The translations under genes were made by a program, and so were the position numbers. Below the pieces are notes generated by a model. It was not told the origin of the DNA, searched no databases, and saw only the letters and a program-made list of their open reading frames with translations. Below are positions 36,797-43,200 of a stretch of DNA of 64,000 nt, in pieces (the stretch's first letter is position 1; every line of letters begins with the position of its first letter). Source of the DNA: Bacteroidetes bacterium 43-16 (GTDB taxonomy: Bacteria > Bacteroidota > Bacteroidia > Chitinophagales > Chitinophagaceae); contig MKTB01000003.1 of NCBI GenBank assembly GCA_001897525.1, forward strand, positions 460,961 to 524,960. The letters run 5' to 3'.

Positions 36797-36953
36797 GCTG
36801 TTCGACATGTTAGCAAAGCGTATGTCGAACAGTCAATAAACCAGGATTTAAAATCCTTTGTTAGCTGTTCTGGAGATACCATTCAAAGGTATAAAAAACC
36901 TGTCCAATTCTTTCTTTTGCTAAATTTCATGCATAAAAGTTGTCTATTCCACA
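36797..36953. repeat. Palindromic repeat, copy 2
   Basis: The second tandem copy, starting GCTGTTCGACATG at 36797. It has the same hairpin with changed loop bases (AGCAAAGCGT), the same GGATTTAAAATCC palindrome, and a similar downstream part (CATTCAAAGGTATAA, then CTGTCCAATTCTTTCTTT). It has diverged moderately from copy 1. Confidence 0.8.
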
Positions 36954-37082
36954 ACTTTTAAATTGATTCCTAACACGAGTACTTACTTAAAATTACAATT
37001 AATGAACCTATTTTAGCAAAAAAAGCAATAAAGGCACTCAATAACAAAGTTATTTCCAGAGAAATAGTAAAGCCCGAATCCT

Positions 37083-37158
37083 GCTGCTCGACATGTTAGC
37101 GAAGCGCATGTCGAACATTCAATAAACAAGGATTTAAAATCCTTTATTAGCTATTAGG
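37083..37158. repeat. Palindromic repeat, copy 3 (shorter)
   Basis: Starts GCTGCTCGACATG at 37083 and keeps the hairpin (TCGACATG ... CATGTCGAA) and GGATTTAAAATCC. Similarity ends near 37158, so the downstream half of the unit is missing. It lies 286 bases from the start of copy 2. Confidence 0.75.
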
Positions 37159-37263
37159 AATATGCAATCACCCAAGACAAATAGGCTTGCAAATAAACAG
37201 TTTTTAATCGGCAGTAAAACCGGGCTATTTTCATCCGGTAATCACACATTCATAAAATAAAAA

Positions 37264-37296
37264 AACCTGGCTGAGTATCTACTACTCAACCAGGTT
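37264..37296 (-). terminator. Rho-independent terminator of mnmG
   Basis: A 14-bp stem with one mismatch (AACCTGGCTGAGTA, 5-base loop, TACTCAACCAGGTT). On the minus-strand transcript it is followed by a run of T residues, 18 bases past the mnmG stop. Confidence 0.85.
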
Positions 37297-37313
37297 AAAA
37301 AATATTTACAATA

Positions 37314-39191
37314 CTATCTGCCCATATGCACCATCAATATCTGGATATCACTCGGGTTCACCCCGGAGATCCTGGAAGCTTGCCCTAAAGTTTGCGGGCG
37401 GATCTTAGTCAATTTCTGACGGGCCTCTATAGAGATGGCCTGTACCTTATCATAATTAAAACTATCCGGGATCACCAGTTCTTCCATAAAGCCCATGCGG
37501 TTCGCCATTTCTCTTTCCTTCTCCATGTAGACACCATACTTCAAAAGTATCTCTGCCTGCTCCAAAGCCTCATCTTTAAAGCCTTTAAGACTTTCTTGTA
37601 GCAGGGAATGGTGCGCAACCAGATTTTTTATTGAAATGTCGGGCCTTAAGACCAATTTTGCAGCTTTTTGACGTTCTTTTAGGGCCGTTTGGCCTATTTT
37701 TTCAAGGAATTCGTTAATTTCTGAAGGCTCTATGGACAATTCTGATAAAATAGTCTTTACTTGTTCCGTTTGTGCTATTTTCTCATTTACCGCATCCACA
37801 CGACCTTGATCGGCCAGTCCTATATCAAATCCTTTTTGTGTCAGCCGGATATCTGCATTATCCTGGCGCAATAAAGTTCTGAATTCTGCCCTTGATGTAA
37901 ACATCCGGTAAGGCTCTTCTGTTCCCTTACTGATCAGGTCATCGATCAATACACCAATATAAGCTTCATCTCTTTTTAAAGTAAAAGGTTCCAGTTCATG
38001 CGCATTCCTGCTGGCATTGATACCGGCTATTAATCCCTGGCAGGCCGCCTCTTCATAACCCGTAGTACCATTGATCTGTCCGGCAAAGAACAGGTTCCTG
38101 ATCTGTTTAGTTTCCAGGGTCAGCTTCAGCTGCGTAGGTGGGAAGTAATCATATTCAATGGCATAACCCGGTCGGAAGAACTTACAGTTCTCAAATCCGG
38201 CCACTTTAGTGATCGCCTTATACTGTACTTCTTCCGGTAAAGAAGAAGAAAAGCCATTTACATAGATCTCCACGGTATTCCATCCTTCCGGCTCTACAAA
38301 CAATTGGTGCCTGTCTTTATCCGCAAAACGATTAATTTTATCTTCAATACTCGGGCAATACCTGGGTCCTGAACCCTGAATTCTACCCTGGAACATAGGA
38401 GATTTATCAAAACCTGTTTTCAATATATCATGCACTTCAGGGCTGGTATAAGTTACCCAGCAGTTTCTTTGCGACTTAGGATCTTTCTTTATAGGGTTAT
38501 TTACCTCCTTATAAGAGAAGCCTACTACCTCCTCATCCCCTTCCTGCACTTCCATACGGTCATAATTAAGGCTTCTGCCATCTATCCTTGGAGGCGTTCC
38601 TGTTTTCAACCTGCTCGCTTCAAATCCTAATTCTACCAACTGCTCGGTAATTCCTGAAGATCCTTTTTCACCCATTCTACCACCACCAAACTGTTTTTCA
38701 CCTACATGTATAATACCATTCAGGAAAGTACCATTGGTCAATACAACCGTTTTAGCTTTAATTTCCTGGCCCATACCCGTAACAATACCTTGTACTGTTC
38801 CACGTGAAACCAATAAACCTTTAACCATATCCTGCCAGAAATCAAGATTAGGGGTCTGCTCCAACGCATAACGCCATGCTCCGGCAAACTGCATTCTGTC
38901 TGACTGGCAACGTGGGCTCCACATAGCCGGTCCTTTAGATCTATTAAGCATCCTGAACTGTATCATTGACTGGTCAGAGATAATGCCGCTTTGCCCCCCC
39001 AGAGCGTCAATCTCGCGCACGATCTGCCCTTTACCTATACCACCCATAGCAGGATTACAAGACATCTGGGCAATGGTCAACATATTCATAGTGACCAGTA
39101 AAGTCTTACTGCCCATATTTGCAGCAGCAGCAGCAGCCTCACAACCGGCATGACCTGCACCTACTACGATAACATCATATTCTGGAAACAT
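37314..39191 (-). CDS. mnmG: tRNA uridine 5-carboxymethylaminomethyl modification enzyme MnmG
   Basis: A 625-residue FAD enzyme (GidA) that, with MnmE, makes the cmnm5 modification at the wobble uridine of certain tRNAs. The Rossmann FAD motif is at the N-terminus (DVIVVGAGHAGCEAA). Then come CNPAMGGIGKGQIVREID near 45-62 and the Cys-bearing CQSDRMQFA near 95. GSGPRYCPSIEDKI near 270 (with a catalytic Cys) and the FAGQINGTTGYEEAACQGL segment near 368 follow. The length equals the usual 620-630. mnmG often lies near oriC, and parS-like sites sit in this gene and just upstream, which supports an origin-proximal position. Confidence 0.97.
   Translation of the reverse strand: MFPEYDVIVVGAGHAGCEAAAAAANMGSKTLLVTMNMLTIAQMSCNPAMGGIGKGQIVREIDALGGQSGIISDQSMIQFRMLNRSKGPAMWSPRCQSDRMQFAGAWRYALEQTPNLDFWQDMVKGLLVSRGTVQGIVTGMGQEIKAKTVVLTNGTFLNGIIHVGEKQFGGGRMGEKGSSGITEQLVELGFEASRLKTGTPPRIDGRSLNYDRMEVQEGDEEVVGFSYKEVNNPIKKDPKSQRNCWVTYTSPEVHDILKTGFDKSPMFQGRIQGSGPRYCPSIEDKINRFADKDRHQLFVEPEGWNTVEIYVNGFSSSLPEEVQYKAITKVAGFENCKFFRPGYAIEYDYFPPTQLKLTLETKQIRNLFFAGQINGTTGYEEAACQGLIAGINASRNAHELEPFTLKRDEAYIGVLIDDLISKGTEEPYRMFTSRAEFRTLLRQDNADIRLTQKGFDIGLADQGRVDAVNEKIAQTEQVKTILSELSIEPSEINEFLEKIGQTALKERQKAAKLVLRPDISIKNLVAHHSLLQESLKGFKDEALEQAEILLKYGVYMEKEREMANRMGFMEELVIPDSFNYDKVQAISIEARQKLTKIRPQTLGQASRISGVNPSDIQILMVHMGR
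38796..38811. promoter_or_regulatory. parS: parS-like site inside mnmG
   Basis: TGTTCCACGTGAAACC matches the ParB-binding consensus TGTTNCACGTGAAACA at 15 of 16 positions; the only mismatch is the last base. It lies inside the mnmG coding sequence. Confidence 0.75.
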
Positions 39192-39315
39192 TCTTGTATC
39201 TATAATTATAAGCTTAACTACACCATATAGTTAAGCAATGCAAAGATAAAAAAAGTATTAGCAACACACCATGTGATTATATCTATATAAGAATAAGCAG
39301 ATCAATCAACGGACA

Positions 39316-39331
39316 CGTTCCACGTGAAACT
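39316..39331. promoter_or_regulatory. parS: parS-like site
   Basis: CGTTCCACGTGAAACT: the inner 14 bases (GTTNCACGTGAAAC) match the ParB-binding consensus fully. The outermost base on each side differs. Confidence 0.75.
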
Positions 39332-39353
39332 ATAATCATACTAATCTTCACAT

Positions 39354-39369
39354 AGTTCCACGTGAAACC
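39354..39369. promoter_or_regulatory. parS: parS-like site
   Basis: AGTTCCACGTGAAACC: the inner 14 bases match the ParB-binding consensus. It lies 38 bases from the previous site, measured start to start. Confidence 0.75.
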
Positions 39370-39391
39370 AATAGACCTTTAATATGAATAC

Positions 39392-39407
39392 AGTTTCACG
39401 TGAAACA
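39392..39407. promoter_or_regulatory. parS: parS-like site, best match in the cluster
   Basis: AGTTTCACGTGAAACA matches the classical Spo0J/ParB site TGTTTCACGTGAAACA at 15 of 16 positions, and its inner 14 bases form a perfect palindrome. It is again 38 bases from the preceding site. Confidence 0.85.
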
Positions 39408-39430
39408 TCAGACAATGAATTAGTTCGCAG

Positions 39431-39446
39431 CGTTTCACGTGGAACG
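39431..39446. promoter_or_regulatory. parS: parS-like site with overlapping inverted repeat
   Basis: CGTTTCACGTGGAACG is the mirror form of the neighbouring sites. It overlaps a second inverted repeat TTTCACG (39433-39439) / CGTGAAA (39445-39451). It lies 39 bases from the previous site. Confidence 0.7.
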
Positions 39447-39513
39447 TGAAATATATAATGCTATCATAACCTTAAATGAATAAGCAAGCTGATACCAAAT
39501 CTATATAATGTAG

Positions 39514-39521
39514 TACCTTTG
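39514..39521 (+). promoter_or_regulatory. Candidate -7 element of the agmatinase-family gene
   Basis: TACCTTTG matches TAnnTTTG and lies 27 bases before the ATG at 39549. No good -33 TTTG is seen. Confidence 0.4.
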
Positions 39522-39548
39522 CATCTGAATAAAAACTAATAAAGTATA

Positions 39549-40595
39549 ATGTCAGGATTCGAGAACTTTGATCCAAACTCAGTTGGTCTTAAAGATAACA
39601 ACATCTTCGGTTTACCAACTACAGAAGAAAACTCAACATTAATCATTATCCCTGCTCCATGGGAAGTAACCGTAAGCTACAGGGCAGGTACTGCTAAAGG
39701 TCCGGAACAAATCATGGAAGCATCCCTGCAAATAGACCTATATGACCCGGACGGAATAGATGAATGGAAGAAGGGCTATTATATGTTACCCGTAAACAAG
39801 AGTATCGAAAGTAAAAGTGCATATCTCCGCTCTTGCTCAGAACTAATCATCGCTGCACTGTCAGAAGGAACAGATATAGACTGTAATAACCAGTTATGCT
39901 GTAAGTTAAAAGAAGTAAACGAAGGCGGTACATTCTTTAAAGAATGGTTGAAGGAATTAAGCCTTAAATATTTAGACCAGGGAAAACAGGTAGTACTCCT
40001 GGGAGGCGATCACAGTACCCCATTAGGCTATTTACAGGCACTGGCTACCAAACATAAAGACTTTGGCATTCTACAGATAGATGCACACGCAGACCTCAGG
40101 GAAGCCTATGAGAACTTCACCTTCTCCCATGCCTCTATCATGTACAATGTATTGAAAGAAGTACCAGAGGTCAGTAAACTGGTTCAATTAGGTATCAGGG
40201 ACTATTGTGATGAAGAACTGCATATCATTCAAAATGATGCAAGAGTAAAAACCTTCTTTGATAAAGAAGTTAAAGAAAGAATGTATGAAGGCGATACCTG
40301 GAAACAAATCGTAGATGATGTGATCGCAGCATTGCCCGATAATATTTATATCAGTTTTGATATAGATGGTTTAGATCCTAAACTGTGTCCTAATACAGGA
40401 ACACCGGTTCCGGGAGGATATGAAGTAGAACAGATCTTCTACCTCTTTAAGAAAATAAAAGAAAGCGGGAAGAAGATCATTGGCTTCGATCTGAATGAGG
40501 TAAGTTCAGGAGAACATTTTGATGATGGTATAGATCCGCTGGTAGGTGCCCGCGTACTCTACAAAATGTGTAACATCTTTATGTCTCAATCTTAA
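39549..40595 (+). CDS. Agmatinase/arginase-family ureohydrolase
   Basis: A 348-residue enzyme of the ureohydrolase family with all dimanganese ligand motifs: GGDHS (His155), DAHADLR (Asp178, His180, Asp182) and SFDIDGLDP near residues 270-278. These enzymes hydrolyse agmatine, arginine, formiminoglutamate or a related guanidino compound to release urea or formamide. The N-terminal APWEVTVSYRAGTAKGPEQIM is typical of the Bacteroidota agmatinase-type group. It is longer than E. coli SpeB (306). The substrate cannot be decided from the sequence; no neighbouring arginine decarboxylase or histidine-utilisation gene helps. The next gene follows after 9 bp. Confidence 0.88.
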   Translation: MSGFENFDPNSVGLKDNNIFGLPTTEENSTLIIIPAPWEVTVSYRAGTAKGPEQIMEASLQIDLYDPDGIDEWKKGYYMLPVNKSIESKSAYLRSCSELIIAALSEGTDIDCNNQLCCKLKEVNEGGTFFKEWLKELSLKYLDQGKQVVLLGGDHSTPLGYLQALATKHKDFGILQIDAHADLREAYENFTFSHASIMYNVLKEVPEVSKLVQLGIRDYCDEELHIIQNDARVKTFFDKEVKERMYEGDTWKQIVDDVIAALPDNIYISFDIDGLDPKLCPNTGTPVPGGYEVEQIFYLFKKIKESGKKIIGFDLNEVSSGEHFDDGIDPLVGARVLYKMCNIFMSQS

Positions 40596-40604
40596 TCCCC
40601 CTAC

Positions 40605-41258
40605 ATGTCATCTTACCAGCTAAAGTTAAACAATAAAGGAATCAATAAGAGAAATGTAACCTTCTCCCACCTGATGGCTGCCTTCCTGTTGATCATTATG
40701 GGAGCCGTAAGTGCTACCATAATAAAAGCATTGGCAGAGACAAAGGCAGCCTTAGTAAAATCTGATATATTCTTTGGAGTATCAGGTACCTATGTCCTGG
40801 CAGGGATCATCATCCTGTTTATCACCATTAAATACAATAAACAGATTACACAGAAAAGAAGTAACAGTACCAAACTAAGGATCTTTGAAATACTGCTGCT
40901 CCTTCCTATCCTCATCTATTGTCTTATGGAACAATGGTATGTTCCTGCAGCTTATGCCGGTATAGGTATCTTTGGTATCCTTTATGCCTTCTATTACGAG
41001 TTCAGTTCTGTAAAAGATAAGATCGTTACTATAGATGATAAAGGCATAAACAATCCCCAGGCCAGGACCAACTTCCTGGCCTGGGAAAAAGTATTGAGAC
41101 TCATTGTACGTCACCAGATACTGACCATAGAAGCACAGGGCAATAAACTGTATCAATATGATCTGCAGGCAGGACAAAGTATTGATGTAGCAAGTATAGA
41201 AGCCTTTGCAGCAAAGCGTATTAAAGAAGAAAAGAAAGTCATCAAGAATGATTGGTAA
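40605..41258 (+). CDS. Hypothetical membrane protein with PH-like C-terminal part
   Basis: A 217-residue protein. Four predicted membrane helices: about 22-45 (HLMAAFLLIIMGAVSATII), about 58-78 (GVSGTYVLAGIIILFITI), about 95-110 (EILLLLPILIYCLM) and about 116-135 (AAYAGIGIFGILYAFYYEF). They precede a soluble C-terminal half (about 140-217) that resembles bacterial PH-domain-like proteins (TIDDKGINN ... AWEKVLRLIVRHQILTIEAQG). It follows the agmatinase-family gene by 9 bp and is likely co-transcribed. I do not recognise the family further. Confidence 0.65.
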   Translation: MSSYQLKLNNKGINKRNVTFSHLMAAFLLIIMGAVSATIIKALAETKAALVKSDIFFGVSGTYVLAGIIILFITIKYNKQITQKRSNSTKLRIFEILLLLPILIYCLMEQWYVPAAYAGIGIFGILYAFYYEFSSVKDKIVTIDDKGINNPQARTNFLAWEKVLRLIVRHQILTIEAQGNKLYQYDLQAGQSIDVASIEAFAAKRIKEEKKVIKNDW

Positions 41259-41296
41259 AAAGAAACAGGATATAGATTATATCCTGTTTCTTTTTG
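41257..41296 (+). terminator. Rho-independent terminator
   Basis: A 16-bp perfect stem (AAAGAAACAGGATATA, loop GAT, TATATCCTGTTTCTTT) ends in TTTTTG. It overlaps the last bases of the membrane-protein gene and closes the two-gene unit. Confidence 0.9.
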
Positions 41297-41421
41297 TTGA
41301 TAGAATTCCGGTACAGCAGAGCAGCCGATATTTAATAATTAAATTATTTGGTAAAAAATAAAATATTAATTACATTTAAGAGTAAAACAAATTCACTTTA
41401 ACCAGAAAACATCAAAAGATT

Positions 41422-42480
41422 ATGACATTAAATCCAGGCCAGGTATTCGACGAGATAACCCATACCACAGAAAAGCTTTATAAAGGATATGAAGCCCTGC
41501 AGGATATGAACGAAGTGGAGGTGGCCACTACCCCTAAAGAACTTGTCTTCCAGAAAGATAAAGTAAAGATTTATCATTACCTAAGAGAAGGTGCCCCGGT
41601 GAAATGTAAGATCCCCGTATTGGTATCCTTTGCCATGCTGAACCGTCATGATGTATTGGACTTACAACCCGATAAAAGCCTCATGAAAAAGTTTGTAGAC
41701 CTTGGACTTGATGTATACATCATGGACTGGGGCTACCCTACCCAGGCAGACAAATACTTAACCATGGAAGACTATATCGATGGTTATATGAATGATGCCG
41801 TAGACTTTATCCGTAGAAAACATAAAGTACCCAAGATCCATAAAATGGCCATTTGCCAGGCCGGAACTTATTCCATGATTTATGCATCCCGTTATCCCGA
41901 AAAACTGCAGACATTGACCACCTATGTTGCTCCATTTGATTTTGGCAGCAGAGACAATATGCTCTACAAGTGGGCAAAATATATGGATGTAGATGCTATG
42001 GTAGACAGCGTAGGTACCATACCGGGAGAAATGATCGACAGCGCATTCTCTATGTTGAAACCCTCTATGAATATCTCCAAATACCTTGGTATTATGGACA
42101 GCCTGGATGATAAAGACAAAATGGCCAATTTCATGAGAATGGAAAAGTGGAAAGCAGATCTTCCTGCTATTGCCGGTGAGATGTATCGTAAATACATCAA
42201 AGATCTCTTCCAGGGCAATAAACTGATCAATGGAGAAATGGAGCTGGGCAATAAAAAAATAGACCTTAAAAACATGACTGTTCCCTACCTGAATGTTTAT
42301 GCTACCGGAGATACCATTATTCCTAATAATTCCACATTAGCCATTATGGATAAGATAGGAACAAAAGATAAAACAGAATATGCTTTCCCCGGTGGACACA
42401 TTGGTGTATTCGTAGGTGGAAAATCACAAAAAGAATTAGCACCCACCGTTACCAAATGGGTAATGGAAAGAACTAAATAA
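41422..42480 (+). CDS. phaC: Class III poly(3-hydroxyalkanoate) synthase subunit PhaC
   Basis: A 352-residue alpha/beta-hydrolase of the PHA synthase family that polymerises hydroxyacyl-CoA into storage polyester. Cys145 is in the lipase-like box AICQAG, Asp297 in TGDTIIP and His326 in GGHIGVF, the triad expected for PhaC at the usual spacing. The length of about 350 is that of class III PhaC rather than class I (about 590). Class III enzymes normally need PhaE, but no phaE, phaA, phaB or phasin gene is adjacent. The gene sits between a terminator (41257-41296) and its own terminator, next to the putative replication origin. Confidence 0.9.
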   Translation: MTLNPGQVFDEITHTTEKLYKGYEALQDMNEVEVATTPKELVFQKDKVKIYHYLREGAPVKCKIPVLVSFAMLNRHDVLDLQPDKSLMKKFVDLGLDVYIMDWGYPTQADKYLTMEDYIDGYMNDAVDFIRRKHKVPKIHKMAICQAGTYSMIYASRYPEKLQTLTTYVAPFDFGSRDNMLYKWAKYMDVDAMVDSVGTIPGEMIDSAFSMLKPSMNISKYLGIMDSLDDKDKMANFMRMEKWKADLPAIAGEMYRKYIKDLFQGNKLINGEMELGNKKIDLKNMTVPYLNVYATGDTIIPNNSTLAIMDKIGTKDKTEYAFPGGHIGVFVGGKSQKELAPTVTKWVMERTK

Positions 42481-42498
42481 TTTAAGTTCATAGACATA

Positions 42499-42536
42499 AT
42501 AAAAAGTCGTAGTTGTAACTAACTACGACTTTTTAC
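42499..42536 (+). terminator. Rho-independent terminator of phaC
   Basis: A 14-bp perfect stem (AAAAAGTCGTAGTT, loop GTAACT, AACTACGACTTTTT) ends in a T-run, 20 bases after the phaC stop. Confidence 0.9.
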
Positions 42537-42700
42537 ATAAAAGCAGGATATAAACTATCATATAATAAAACAAGCCGTTTCGAATGCTCATACCAGGTAT
42601 TATATAAAACTATTTAATTATAAATATGCTTTTATAGACTTTACATATAATATAAATAAATAAAGTGTATTATTATATTAATCAGTAAAATAATATATCT

Positions 42701-42709
42701 TTATCCACA
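42701..42709 (+). promoter_or_regulatory. DnaA box (perfect consensus)
   Basis: TTATCCACA matches TTATNCACA exactly and directly precedes the palindrome TTTCCACGTGGAAA. Confidence 0.7.
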
Positions 42710-42724
42710 TTTCCACGTGGAAAG
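42709..42724. promoter_or_regulatory. CACGTG palindrome, parS-like variant next to a DnaA box
   Basis: ATTTCCACGTGGAAAG contains the perfect 14-base palindrome TTTCCACGTGGAAA. It differs from the parS consensus mainly at the flanking G and C positions (TTT/AAA in place of GTT/AAC), so ParB binding is less certain than at the 39.3-kb sites. Confidence 0.45.
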
Positions 42725-42996
42725 TAGCTGTATAAGTATAGTTCTTAAAGATTTCTTCACATAAAATGGGTAAAAAGCGTGTGTAAAAGTTAAGAACTTA
42801 ATAAGAATGGGAGTTATACACCATGATATAAAACTTAATCATAATTTAACCTTAAATTCATACACCAGCTCAGGGTATAAATAAAGGGTTATTAGAATTC
42901 ACAATGGGAAAATGTAACTGTAACAACTTTAATTAACATTGTGGATTAAACAGTATCAAATGCAGTACAGTAAAAGCTTTCAGTAGATTTACAGAA

Positions 42997-43005
42997 TGTG
43001 GATAA
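42997..43005 (-). promoter_or_regulatory. DnaA box (perfect consensus)
   Basis: TGTGGATAA on the plus strand, that is TTATCCACA on the minus strand. It lies 296 bases from the other perfect box. Confidence 0.7.
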
Positions 43006-43151
43006 TCTCTTAATAACCCTATATTTGAGAAAAACAATAGGCTAACAACTATAGTTTTCCATATATCCACAGCTATAATAATGGTAAGTTAATTTTTTAT
43101 AAAAAAATATAAAGAACTATTAATAGCCTGTGAATGGGAAAACCCGGCCAG

Positions 43152-43182
43152 TTTGTTTTTCCGGTCAAAGCTTCTACTTTTG
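43152..43182 (+). promoter_or_regulatory. Consensus Bacteroidota promoter of the ABC ATPase gene
   Basis: TTTG (43152-43155), exactly 19 bases, TACTTTTG (43175-43182). Transcription should start near 43189, leaving a leader of only about 12 bases before the GTG at 43201. Confidence 0.75.
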
Positions 43183-43200
43183 TCATCCAATCAATCAGCC

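Larger units (their letters stand above)
36205..37313. other. Long non-coding region holding hairpin-bearing repeats
   Basis: A 1.1-kb stretch between the glycosyltransferase and mnmG without a convincing gene. It contains three copies of a palindromic repeat (listed separately) and ends with the mnmG terminator. The bases outside the repeats are AT-rich with stops in all frames. Confidence 0.6.
39192..39548. other. Intergenic region with a cluster of parS-like sites
   Basis: A 357-bp divergent intergenic region between mnmG and the agmatinase-family gene. Four CACGTG-centred palindromes lie within 131 bases (39316-39446), listed below. The region must also carry both divergent promoters. 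A TACCTTTG -7 element for the rightward gene is at 39514-39521. Confidence 0.8.
42481..43151. other. oriC: Probable origin of replication (oriC)
   Basis: A roughly 670-bp AT-rich region without coding sequence. Perfect DnaA boxes TTATCCACA occur at 42701-42709 (plus) and 42997-43005 (minus). One-mismatch copies are at 42753-42761, 42780-42788 (minus), 42814-42822, 42940-42948 (minus) and 43063-43071. A CACGTG palindrome (42709-42724) abuts the first box. Very AT-rich tracts (42590-42700 and 43080-43130) could be the unwinding element. parS-like sites 3-4 kb to the left support this reading. dnaA is not in the window. Confidence 0.7.

Noticed and set aside
36640..37158. CRISPR array candidate, because of repeated hairpin-bearing units
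   Set aside because: Only three copies, unit length about 157 bases, irregular spacing (157 and 286), and similarity extends over the supposed spacers. No cas genes are present.
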